The position numbers were made by a program, and so were the translations under genes. From Paragyromitra xinjiangensis (taxonomy: Eukaryota; Ascomycota; Pezizomycetes; Pezizales; Discinaceae), in the NCBI GenBank assembly GCA_038503065.1, contig JBCAMK010000008.1, positions 1,922,001-1,986,000 on the forward strand: a DNA stretch of 64,000 nucleotides. The letters are read 5' to 3'. Of the stretch, positions 44,101 through 54,865 are shown piece after piece. The notes below the pieces were generated by a model, which saw nothing but the letters and a program-made list of their open reading frames with translations, was not told the origin of the DNA and did no database searches. Positions within the stretch are counted from its first letter, which is position 1. Every line of letters begins with the position of its first letter.

Positions 44101-47100
44101 TTCTTCCGCTTCCTCTTCTTCCTCTTCCGCTTCTTCCTCCTCCTCCTCCACTTGCTCTTCCTCCTCCTCCCCCTCCTCCTCCTCTCCCTCTTCCTCTTCC
44201 GCTTCCTCCGCTTCCTCACCTTCCTCCTCACCTTCCTCCTCATCTTCCTCTTCTGCTTCCTCTTCTGCTTCCTCTTCCTCTTCCTCATCTTCTTCCTCCG
44301 CTTCCTCCTCCGCTTCCTCCTCCGCTTCATCCTCCACTTCCACTTCCACTTCCTCGCCTTCATTTTGGTCTCGTCCGCTCCAATCACTAAACTCCGGTGA
44401 GTATTCTAGTCTAACGCGGGCTTCACCTTCTAGTTCCACATCTTGACCATCGTATTCTACCTCCTCTTCTTCCTCGGATTCGGCTGAATATTCTCCTTCA
44501 TCCTCAGAGCCAGAAGACAGTATAGGTTTAATTCCGATTAAGTCAAGGTCTGCTTCTCCATCTGTCAGCTCTTGATCTGGTACGATTGCCATACTATCAT
44601 TTTCTTCTTCGATTTCTTCGGAGTTGTCAGAACTCATTTCAACATCATAGCTGTCTTCGCTATTTTCGTCGAGGCTTTCATCCATCTCATCTTCTAGATC
44701 ACTAGGAGCTAGTGAAGTATTGCCATAATTCTTCGGCATGTCCTGGTCAAATACTTCCTCCATCTCTTGATCTTCGTCCTCTGTTGGGTAATGAATGTTC
44801 AATGCTTCTTCATAGCCTTCGACGAATCTAGAATCCATTGCGTGTTGGAACGTATCCAGTGCGTGTTGGACAGTATCAAGTGCGGAGGAAATGCTAGATG
44901 TAGCTGTATCGATTGCCTCATTCACTGGAGCTAGAAATGAACTCATCCCTTGTTGATCGTCTCCACTTGATTCTGAATTGTGAGATGAGCTAGTACCTCC
45001 ACTTCCACCCTCATCTTCACTTCCATTCTCGTCTTCACTTCCGCTCTCGTCTTCGCTTCCGCCCTCGTCTTCACTTCCATACTCGTCTTCACTTCCGCTC
45101 TCGGCATCATCTCCCTCGTCATAAATTTCACTCTCGCCATCGCTTCCACTCTCGTCATTTGCTGTCTCATGTTGATGCTCGCTCCTGCCTGTTTGCGAAT
45201 GTCTAGACTTTTTGGAAGACGAGGAGCTTGACTGTTTATTATTGGAGCCTGAGCTTGGTCTTTGCCGTTTTGAAGAGCGGTATGAACTTGAAGATATAGG
45301 TAAAGGATCTCGCTTTCGTTTTTTCACAGATCCCTCGTGCAGGGTCATGAGATTCGTCTTAGTAGGCGAATCCCCAAGATTGAGGAGACTGTTTTCCGGC
45401 TCCATTTCTTCTGCTGTGACAATCCACTCTCCGTGCTCCTCTAGCTTAGTATTGGGTTTAAGCACAGGAGAAGAAAGCGGAGAAAGAAGATGTGACAGCT
45501 TCTCCGGCGCAATCCACGGGTTCTCTTGCCCACAAACCCTCAAGAACCGGAGTGCCTCAATGCTGGGACCTATTTTCCCACATTGGTCAAGGTCCCCAAT
45601 TAATCGAATCAGAGCATTGTACAAAGCAATGCCGTCCTGCTCATACTCTCCGCCCAGCAGCCGTAAGGATCTTACTAGATGTCCCAAGAGTTCCCAATGC
45701 TTATCTTTCTCGGCCCACGTGTAATTGTTTTCATCAACTCTCAATATTGGGTACATGAACACCTGGCGTTCTCCACCTTTCTTGTTGTTGGAGTTGAGGT
45801 AGAACCCATAACGGTTAATCATATGTAGATACGCCGTATACTGACGTTCTCGTATTTCAGAGGAGGACTGAAATAGCCCAATTACGTTTTGTGTAAGAGC
45901 AGGTTTCTTAGGGGCAGTTATATCTCCCCGGGCGGGGGTTGGGCTTTTCGGGAGCGGGAAGTAGTATGGTAGGTGCTTATGAGGCTCGTTTTTGAATACA
46001 TCTGCATAAGTCTTCTGGTCTCCGTCGGGGGCTACCGTATAAAATTGGACTATTAGGTCATCTGTCACGCCTGGCGGCCTCTCTATGGGAAGAAGCATCA
46101 CGGTCTTCCAAAAGTCCAAACTTTCATCGTAGCCCACACCCTTCCTGCCGCCTAGAGCATCTAGGATAGCTGCATAAAAAGCATGAGCCATCTTAGGGAA
46201 TTGAAGAGAAAACATAGATGAAATTATTCTTGTGATACGTTTATGGTTGTGATCGCCAGGTCTGAGCCAGTGATATTTCTTCGCAGCATCGGCCGCTTTA
46301 ACGTCGTCATATACAACATGCTTCCATGTTTGTCTGTCAATCTTGAAGCCATAGTAATTAGCGATGAAGTAACAGGCTTGTGTGTAATTCGCGCGAATAG
46401 GTGGCAGGATTCCAGGCGCTGGTTTGAATGCCGCCACCGTTTTTGCTGTTATTAATGGGGCTTTCGCGTTATATTTTGAAGGGTTTACCGTCGGGAATAA
46501 AACTTGGATGAAGTCATGCCCTGTGTCCAACTCTTCGCGAGTATACTTTAGCATCTGTTCCAATGTCCGGCCCTTGTAGTCTTTTCCACCAGCATAAAAT
46601 GCAGCACATGGGTCTTCGGGCAGCTCCACTTCTTGGGTGACGATGAACTTGGGGTTGCCTGCAGCACCGCCTGCTGCTACTGCTGGCTTCTTGGCGATGG
46701 GAGCTTCAGGTTTATCTACCGGATTGTCGATAATGGGGGCTTCGTCCTTTTGGGCCAGCCCTGGTTTTTGTTTAGGAATCGGGGCTGGATCTATTTGCGC
46801 AAAATCTCTAATGATTGGATCGTGGATAGAACCAATAGGGTCGTCGATAGTGAGTGGATCATCAATACCACTACCGGGGTCTTTGACAATGAATGGATTA
46901 TCAATATCACCCAGTGGCTTTTGGGGGGTTAATGGGTCCTTGGGCTTACCAGCAGCACCATCTGCTGCTGCTGGGTTTCCTATGGGTAGATCTCCAGGTT
47001 TAGCTGCCAGCGGCTTATCTTTGGCAATGAAAAGACCGTCTTTCTCACCTACTACTACGCCTAATGCCGCCGGCCCCTCAGTGACGGATAGATCCTTAGG

Positions 47101-48838
47101 TTTGCCCGCCGCACCACCTGCTGCTGCCGCTGGTGGTTTGTTGATAACGGGTGGGCCTTTGGGCCCGGCTGCCGCCGGAGCACCTGCCGCGCCACCTGCG
47201 GCCGATGGATCTTCGGTATCGAGTGGAGTCTTAGCTTCACCCGCTATAGTGCCCGCTGCTGCAATGTCAATCGCATCGCCTGCCGGTGGTGGGGTTTTAG
47301 CGGGGTCAGGGCTTCTAGGTTCCCACGGGATACGATCCGCCGGATTGCCCTTGTCGCCACGGTTTTTGTCACCATCATTCGCTTCATCTTCATCTTTGTC
47401 ATCACCGTTGTCATCATCGTCGTCACTATCCCAAGGTTTCTCGGTTTCTGATATCTCAGACCAAGTATCATCAGATAGAAGATCTATGCCGTCATCCGTC
47501 ATCCTAATTTCCCTGAACAGCCTTATAGATGCATCATCAAGTCTTTTGAGATCCTCAACGATCATTTCCTCTGTATTCTCTCCCCGCTCTTTCCTGTATT
47601 CTCGAAATAAATTTCGGATCTTTAAGGCTAAATATCTTGTATAGTCTTCTGGGAGTCTGCAATCCTTGTTGTGGCTTTGAAAGCTCTTTTGACACTCGCG
47701 TTCGACGTTAGAGCTCTGATCACAAAAGGGGCTGAAAGGAATATCCCTCAAATCCTATCTTACCTCGTTTGTGAAATTGATCTTTCTCAGACACTTGGGG
47801 CAATATATATATCCCAATAGCATTAAGAATCTGGCCTTATCTTCGGCGGGGAGCTCGGAGAAAAGACCTCCTAGACCTTCCTCGTTCCTCATTGATCCCT
47901 GAAGCCATTCATTGAATGCTCTTCGCCCTTTCCTCAGTTGCCGGAGCTGTACGAAGTTTTCATCCGTTTCTTTTAAATCTTTTAGGAGATCGTGATCATC
48001 ACCGCTCTTGAGAGCTTTTGAAATAATGGAATTCTCTAGCTTCTTGGAAGGGTTTTCACACATTTCAGGAACTGGCATGTTGCCGTAAAAGCGACTGGTT
48101 ACACCTGTTGCTTTGACGGTTTGAATAGCGTAAGGGCATATGATGCGGTGTCTTGTTATTGCCTGCTTTCGAGCATAGTCTTTGCTAACGAATTTACCAT
48201 ATTTGTCCACAATTCCAGGTATACCCTACGATAATTGTTAGTTTGTTCTTTTAGGGGTTTATGGAGGGGGTGCTGGGATTTTCAAACCATCCCGATTTGC
48301 TGAAACTTTATCTTGCAAAATTGGCAACTGGTCCGCTTGTCGATCACCAAAAACCGAACATTATCCTCTTCGTTCCAGATTTCATCATTGAGGTCTATTG
48401 ATAGCGTGTCAGGAATAGTTCTGCAAAACCGCTACAGGTTTTGGTATTAGGATGGTAGAGTAACATACTTAAGCCTCGGACCCCATATATAATTTCAGGC
48501 AATCTTATGATCGGATTCCTAGGATCGGGTTTTTTGAGGTCATCTTGTAGGTGCTGCCACCTTGTCTAAACCCTTGTTAATCTCTTGGACTAATCTAGAT
48601 ACACGTATCCAACGGCCCTCAGGAATGAATGGTAACAACGAACCTCTGGAGCTAGCTTGTTAAAATCTGGTATCCCCGGGCAAAAACTGCAGTTGCTCAT
48701 TTGCATGGCATAGCTCATAGCAGCACCAAGCTGGGCTGTTTCTATCATTTCGTATAGAACATCGAATCTAGCGTCAATCTGACGAGTTAGATCGTCAACT
48801 GCCTCTCTCCCTAGGTCCACTGCGACGGCATCCGCCAT
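41108..48838 (-). CDS. Giant acidic protein with two C2HC-type modules, OGFr-like region and poly-Glu tract
   Basis: The model is complement(join(41108..41663,41771..47715,47764..48225,48288..48431,48482..48553,48605..48838)), 2470 residues, all phases closed. Modules C-x2-C-x34-H-x3-C (Cys138-Cys180) and C-x2-C-x23-H-x3-C (Cys292-Cys323) each span an exon junction, which supports the splicing. An acidic then Ala/Pro/Gly-rich linker (about 410-670) follows. Residues about 680-860 match the OGFr conserved region in pattern (GHDFIQVLFP, YFIANYYGFKID, WLRPGDHNHKRITRIISSM). A second partial match follows near 900-985. Residues about 1430-1776 are almost only Glu/Ala/Asp/Gly. Then come degenerate repeats of about 55-65 residues and, in the last exon, basic repeats with the core KTPHPK. 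The donor GTCCGA (intron 2) and the 48-nt intron 5 are the weakest joints. Function unknown; nuclear or chromatin-binding is inference. Confidence 0.72.
43300..44345. repeat. About 1-kb homopyrimidine/homopurine low-complexity tract
   Basis: The + strand is almost only C and T, built from TCC, TTC, CTC and GCT-type triplets (the last interrupting as Ala codons on the other strand). The minus strand is therefore a GAG/GAA/GAT purine tract coding the Glu/Ala run of the giant protein. Mixed GAG and GAA use suggests old and diverse expansion rather than one recent slippage event. Long mirror-like purine tracts can form triplex DNA and are unstable in copying and assembly. Confidence 0.95.
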
Positions 48839-49898
48839 ATTGAAATATTTTTATTATTTGTTGTCTATAATTGTCCGTCGAAATAGCATATACGCACTGT
48901 GGATACCTGGTAGAGCTAGAGATGGGTTCAAGCGAGAGTTACCGGTAATAAGGCAGACGATAGTGAGGATGGGAGCTACATCAAGTGAGGTTGAATAAAG
49001 GAGTGAGAACAAACAGATTCTTTGTTCCGTAGTTTGTGGAAAGTTTGTCCACCACTACCGTATTATCTTGACAATAAAGAACTGGCCTAGACAAGGCGGT
49101 TCCAAACTGGCCTTTAGAAGAGCGAAGACTGTCAGAAACGCTTGCTAGAAATTGCTGTCACGGTCAAGCATTTATTTTCCTGACGAATTTGAGTCTAGTC
49201 AAGGCCAGCTCTTTATTACCGGAATAATACGGTAGGGGTTGCTAGTGTTCTCGCGTGTGGTGACCTACATCTCCCAATCCGGTCAACCATGCCCTACCCA
49301 CAATTTCTTCACCACAGTAGTGAGTCTATTAACACTGCCCAAGAGCTTCTTCCTCTTGCTTCTCGGGCTTTGTGGTTGGTTCCCTAAATACGGTTCGATT
49401 CCACTGTCCACCCGGCGGTGTCATACGACGGCATGTCAAGGGCACGGATAAGCCTACAGAGAGTTGGCGATCCTGTGTTGGTTTCCCCTTGGAGGTACCT
49501 AAGTGATAGGTTTGATGGACCGAGAAGGATGGTTGCTTGGCATGAAGGGAGGGGTGCATAGCGATGCGATAGTTTGCAGTCCTGATGAGAGCAGTCGTTG
49601 CTGGGCGCAGCTGTGTCTAAACCCCAGGGTTGGGGTTATGTGTTAAATTGGTGGAATGTTAACCCTGATATTCACTAAATGGATTTCTATTGCTAAACCT
49701 AGAAAAATTACCCCTGCGTCGGGCTCCCAGCGTCCATTTTCTATCTACATGTAGGCTTTACAGTAGTGCCGTCCGAGGCTGATAAACGACACCTTACCTA
49801 ATTTAGCGCTAGTCATAGCTACCCCACAAAGTGTATATAGCACTGACTTCCCACTTCAGGGCAAATAACTGATCATCCAGGATTCTACGAACATTATA
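48839..49898. other. Intergenic stretch upstream of the giant gene
   Basis: No gene is seen in about 1.06 kb. TACATGTA occurs at 49746-49753. Confidence 0.45.
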
Positions 49899-50640
49899 GT
49901 GTTAAGGGCAAATTTTCTCGCTCCTGGTCCTACAATTTCCACAACATTCCTCGATATGCTAAACAAACTCACTGAAAGCCTGACACTAAGCGATCTTAAT
50001 TCTATCCTCCGTACAGTGGCATCCCTGTCGCCAATTCTTCTAGAGCGAGCGGTCAATGGTACTCTAGGCAGGTATGAATGATCCGTCCTTCACTAGGCGT
50101 AAGTACACAACCGCGATTCTCCGCTCATGCTGCAATTGGAACAGAATGCCAGTATCAACAAACCAGAAAAAGCTAGAACGGCCAAGATACTGCTTGATAA
50201 CGAAGCCGACATGGGAATCATAGATCAAAATGGAGAAACCCTCTCCAGCGTGCATCGGTCTCGGGATGGCATAGAGGCTAGTTTGCTATTAAGAACGGAG
50301 CCAATTCGAGTTAACGAGCCACGCATATTCTGGGGAGTTGTACAGCACTATGCAGCAGCATTGGGAAGAGTTGTGACTGAGCTGTCGATAGAGATGGATA
50401 GGAACACTGGGTCTATAAACAAGTTTGAAACGGATGCCGTCCAGAATGCCGTTGCAGCTAACTGAGAAAAAATGGTTGGGCAGTTACTTGATCTTAGGAA
50501 GCTCCACACAGTTCCAGATGTCGATTCGTTTACGCGCGCCTGGTCAAGGGGCAATTTTGATGGCTAAGGTGGGTCTGCAGATGCTTTTCTCAGGCGGAGA
50601 GGATTTCTGTACCGCTCGTCGAAGACGATAGCCATATCTT
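49899..50640 (+). pseudogene. Decayed F-box/ankyrin gene remnant
   Basis: Three frames each keep part of the signature. At about 49956-50075 the translation LTLSDLNSILRTVASLSPIL is aligned with the F-box end of the intact gene at 34.2 kb (LRDINSFLQTNRRLAHLL). At 50127-50465 an ankyrin-like block reads TAKILLDNEADMGIIDQNGE. Beyond the stop after 50462, the sequence around 50463-50555 continues in another frame (KMVGQLLDLRKL). Stops and frame changes between the pieces and the lack of conserved TPLH cores indicate decay. A divergent multi-exon gene is the alternative. Confidence 0.6.
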
Positions 50641-51140
50641 CCAACTCGTGGCTAGGGTAAGAAATCTGATAAGGAAGGAAAAGGTTGATTAAAGTGGAGA
50701 AAAATCAAAATCACGGGGGGGGGGAAATGGAGATGGAACGAGCTTACGAGGACCTTGCAGATCGAGAACAGAGTGTATAAAAATGGCAGGAGTGGGGAAG
50801 CGTATGTAATTCCCAAGCAGAACTACATGAACTATCAGGAAGACACCAACTTTTTTCCTTCAGATTATAAATTTATTTTACGTTCGATCTAGTCTCTGCC
50901 CAGCCCCACTGCGTAGCTTGCTGCATGCCGAGCCATAGGCTGCAGGGGATGGGAAGAGCCTACGTTTGATCTGTCCTTATCTCTGCATGCATCCCTTTGT
51001 TGTGATCATAGTCGAATACATAGAATGGATAGAATCCATCATAGCGCTAGTCCTATATAACCTCACTTCCCGTCCAACCTCAACATCCCACAATCCTCTC
51101 CCTCTACCCCTCCACCCATCAGTCCCTCACAACTGCAAGC

Positions 51141-51336
51141 TAAATTTCGACTCTCTTGAGACTCTCTATCAATTACGTCTTCCTCTACTATTAAACTCAG
51201 ACTAGGGATTGCCTCCATCAGATGCCTCTCCACCACAACAACTACAATAAATTTTAATTCTCTCCTGAGACTCTCGCTGTCAATTGCGTCCTCATCTGCT
51301 ATTAAACTCAGACCGCGAATCGCCTCCCCAGATGGC
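51141..51336. repeat. Diverged two-copy tandem duplication, about 111-bp period
   Basis: Copies at about 51141-51225 and 51248-51336 share the order CTCTTGAGACTCTC / TCAATT(A/G)CGTC / CTATTAAACTCAGAC / GCCTCC. On the minus strand both copies stay in one open frame and differ mostly by conservative or silent changes (SLSLI then VEEDVID versus GLSLI then ADEDAID). That frame has no ATG start, so coding is unproven. Confidence 0.7.
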
Positions 51337-51897
51337 TCCAAAAAGGTCTCATTTCCAACCCTTGAGGTTCTCTGACCCTAGTTCGCAACAGCGAACAAGT
51401 CGCTGGAGCCTCGAAATTCAATACTCAGGCTTGCAGGCTGAAGAGATAGCACATTTAGACACCGTCTAGGCGCTAACATTAAGAGCTGTCATTCGAAAAA
51501 CGCTACCAGTACCTGGCAGGGGTCAGTCCAAAGTGGAGTTATACATGAAACAACCTCCCTGAGAAAGTTGCTACCAAGCGGAACATAACATCGAAGATTT
51601 CATGGCATACGCTTAATAGCTGATCTTCACAAAAAATTCGAGGAACGTATAGAGGCTCAACCCGGTTGCAGGCAATTTTGAATGCCTTAATTTTTCAAAG
51701 AGGCTATAAACGCGAATGAGGGGAGTCAGATCCTATTTAGAGATCTACTATCGTCTCTGTTCAAAAAGACACCAACAGACCGGCGATCTCACAGCTACAA
51801 GTTGCAGCAAGCCTGCTGCCGAGGTTTCTATTAGATCATAGTACAACATGCAGCCTTACCGATTATGTATTGCACAATGGTCGACTACAGCACACTC

Positions 51898-52070
51898 GCC
51901 CTATAAGAATATTATTTATAAGAATATTCTTAGCGGAGCACCCCCTGAAACTACCTCCCTGGCCCGTATTTGGTAAAGTCTTCCCTTTAAACCTTCTCTA
52001 TTGGGTTAGATCACCCTTCTTATAAGAATATTCTTCCGTATTCTCGGTCCTGGTGGTATTCTTATAGAGC
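51898..52070. mobile_element. Small inverted-repeat (MITE-like) element
   Basis: The ends GCCCTATAAGAATA (51898-51911) and TATTCTTATAGAGC (52057-52070) are inverted with one mismatch. Inside, the palindromic word TTATAAGAATATTCTT appears twice (51916-51931 and 52020-52035). At 173 bp with no coding capacity it looks like a short non-autonomous element. No clear target-site duplication is seen, so a fold-back repeat of another origin is possible. Confidence 0.55.
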
Positions 52071-53035
52071 GATTGCACTCTACCTAGGTCTAGCCCGGCG
52101 GATATACAGAGTATTTCAATTAATCCCGTCCTTATTTTCTTGACCTGCGGACATCATCAATCTGTCTACTGTCTGCGCAACCTCTTCCCTCAAGCGTTAA
52201 TATTCGTAGTACGCTACAAATCCCTCAGCTCCGCTCATATCTAATCGAACCAGCCAGAAACCCGCAAAACCGCCGACAAAAACCCCCATAGCTACGTCTA
52301 CGCTGATGACGACTTCAGCGTCAGTCTCCGCAACCAGCCAGTATCCATTGCTACCCCAGTAGCTCCTCTCAAGATCCAATTAAACCGCATTCCAACCGCA
52401 AGTGGCATTGGCAAAGGAGTGGTGGATTAAGAGATAACGTATCTGGATATACATGAAAGGGGCTTTAGGGAGATGCCGGTTGCAGGCTAATTTAGACTAA
52501 TATCATGTGGGGTGGGTATTTCAAGGGTATTCTCAGTTTCTTCGTCTGGAAAGAAGGTATGTGACTTTATTCATTTGGAATTCAGACGACCTCGATAGGT
52601 CGCGAGAATATTTCGCTATTCGATTCAAGGGCTATATAAACTCATAGACGTGTTTATCAGATTTTTCTGTTGAGTAGTATGTGGTTGTCGAAACGAGTTG
52701 CAATCTTAAGGTTCATGAGACATCACTCACGCAATGCCACAGTTGATTATCGCCTGAAAAAATCACTAATTTCGGGACTCAAACGAGTACAAAATACAGC
52801 GCGGTAGAAACAGCCTTACCAAAGCTTTCTATAATACCGTAAATTACCGAGTTGAGATTGATCAAGCCCCCACAAATCACCGAGCCAAAGAAGAATACAT
52901 ATACAAAGCAGCACCGAACGCTGCAAAAACCAAAGAGACTTTTCATTATACCAACCCACTCTCCTAAAGAAATAAAGCCAGAAAAAAACATCCCCCCCAA
53001 TCTACAACACCATCCACAACACCATTTCCAAACCT

Positions 53036-54001
53036 CTAGTACTGCCTTCTATTCTTCTCCCCCTCCACAGCCCTCCGAACGTCAGCGCCACTAGCTTTCT
53101 CCCATACAGGTTTACCCCATTTAATAGCTCGCTCCAAAACAGCGCTCGGACGATCAATAGCGGGTCTAACATCAAGGTAAAAGACTGGTTCACCGGTAGG
53201 TTCCGGAGGACCCGAGTAGTAATCGATGACGTAGCGAACCTCCTCCCCACCTTCCCGAAGCACATACCAATCATGTCTATCAAACGGCGGGGGTCTACCC
53301 CAATCAGCAAACCACCACACACAAGGGGTGAACTAAACCCTACCCATATTTCTCCGGATACACCCTCCCCAACAACTGCAAAATCCTCGCTTTAGGCGTC
53401 AACTCCTTACTTCTTCCTTGAAACCTCAGTAACCTCGGCCACCCATTCCCCCGTCTTTCACCCTCCTCTCGAAGCGCTCTTATAACACCACCACCAAACT
53501 CCTTCTCCCATTCCACTATCTCCCCCCACGCCCCCTCGTTGAGGAAGTTGTGCACGGCGACCATACTCTCGACTGCGTCCTCGGGGGTGTCGTCGTATCC
53601 TTTCCGTTTCATCGCATTATACATCTGCTGTGGAGAAGGGTACTCCCAGTTCCCCTCCGCTTTGTCCGTGCCACGGGGGATTGAGGAGACCTCGCGTTCG
53701 GTTGGGAGGATGATTTTTTGGCCGGGAGCACGGGTTTGTGGGAGGTTGGAGAACATGAAGTTGAGTGGGTTGAGGCTGGTGTCGGTGGGTTCGTCTTTTT
53801 CGGGTGGGGTGTAGGGACAGTTGCTTTCTGCAGGGGTAGGAGTGGGTTTGTGCATGGGACATGATGGCTGTGGCGGTTAGTTGAGGGGTGCTGAACGGGT
53901 GGGTGGTGACTTACGGGTGGTTTGCCGGTGGTGGGGTGGTTTGGAGGGGGGGTTTGGAGGGGGGTTGTGGAGGTGATGGGGTCTGCCCAGAACCAGCCCA
54001 T
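53036..54001 (-). CDS. CYC3: Cytochrome c haem lyase (holocytochrome c synthase)
   Basis: The model is complement(join(53036..53294,53344..53867,53915..54001)), 289 residues. It begins MGWFWADP, has two Cys-Pro haem-regulatory motifs (Cys32 in SCPMHK, Cys46 in NCPYTPP), then [29 protein letters not shown] and [18 protein letters not shown]. The last exon supplies [29 protein letters not shown] and FYLDVRPA. This is the full fungal CCHL pattern. The enzyme attaches haem to the CXXCH motif of apocytochrome c in the intermembrane space. Intron 2 (GTAGGG to TAG) contains a stop, so splicing is required. The first-exon segment is Thr/Pro-rich and variable. Confidence 0.96.
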
Positions 54002-54865
54002 AATTGTGAAGTAGGGTTTGAGGGAGGTGGGATTGGTAGAGGGTGTGTCGGTGGGATCGTGGGGTTGTGGTGAGGCGTTGATATTTCGTGTAGAGTGGTG
54101 GAGGTTGAGTTTGCCTTCGACAAGGAAATCTGCCAAGCCGCTTATTCATCTGAACTTTCCGTTTTCTATTCCGGGAAATCCCGTCTTGGTGATATTCACG
54201 GATTCTCACTCGATGAGAAGACAGACGGTGAGGAATAAGCTCAAAGACGGGAGGTTCGGGCCTTTCTTACTCGGGAACGACAGCACTGAACTTCCTCTTC
54301 TGGCTCTGCGGTCCCCGCTGTGGCACCGTGGAAGCGAGGTTGGTCTTTAGTCGGGCTGCATAGGGTCATGCAGATTACGAATAAATAAATAAATAAATAG
54401 CACCGAGATTGGCTCTGGGGAAGTAAAGTACATGCATGTAGGTACTTTATTCCTGATAAGCATTTCCGTGTGGGGGAACTCCGGTCACACCGTCAATACT
54501 CTACCTGCAACATCTAAGCTTGACTCGCTTCCGGGTATCAAAAACCACAAGTCACACCGGTGAAGAAGCCGACTTATCTCACTTGACATTTTATCCTCAA
54601 GCCCACATATACATTCGATAAAACCCTTGTCACTTATCCCCTGATCCCGTAAAGAAAAAACCCTCAACCAATTAACATCACTAAAACACCCATCTCATCA
54701 ACCCAGTATTTTCAAATATTACAAAACATTTTTATTTCCCGTACACCACCGAACGTCCAATCTCGCTCAGGCAGTCCCCAGAGATTCTTTACATATAAAA
54801 ATAAATAAAAAGAAAATAGAAGAACCGGCACACTAGCCGTAACCACAACACCGCTTCAAACCCCC
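54002..54865. other. Intergenic region CYC3 upstream / MFS gene 3' side
   Basis: No gene is seen. An (AATA)n microsatellite lies at about 54380-54400. Confidence 0.5.
54380..54400 (+). repeat. AAAT tetranucleotide microsatellite
   Basis: About five AAAT units occur in a row in intergenic DNA. Confidence 0.85.

Larger units (their letters stand above)
50641..53035. other. 2.4-kb gene-poor, repeat-bearing stretch
   Basis: No recognised gene is seen. It contains a diverged tandem duplication (51141-51336) and an inverted-repeat element (51898-52070), listed separately. The part from 51.5 to 53 kb is noticeably AT-rich. Confidence 0.5.

Noticed and set aside
43157..44446. Long + strand frame coding almost only Ser with Ala
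   Set aside because: It is the antisense of the GAG/GAA tract. TCC/TTC repeats give long open frames in all registers without being genes.
46637..47644. 335-codon + strand frame, Gly/Ser/Pro-rich
   Set aside because: It mirrors the low-complexity Ala/Pro/Gly linker of the giant gene and has no domain of its own.
47716..47763. Alternative 32-nt intron ending at TTTCAG in the giant gene
   Set aside because: It breaks the frame of the following 5.9-kb exon and is shorter than any other intron here. The acceptor TGATCAG keeps the frame and completes the H-x3-C motif.
54018..54350. 110-codon + strand frame upstream of CYC3
   Set aside because: Its first part is antisense to the CYC3 leader, the composition is repetitive GGTGG, and there is no domain.
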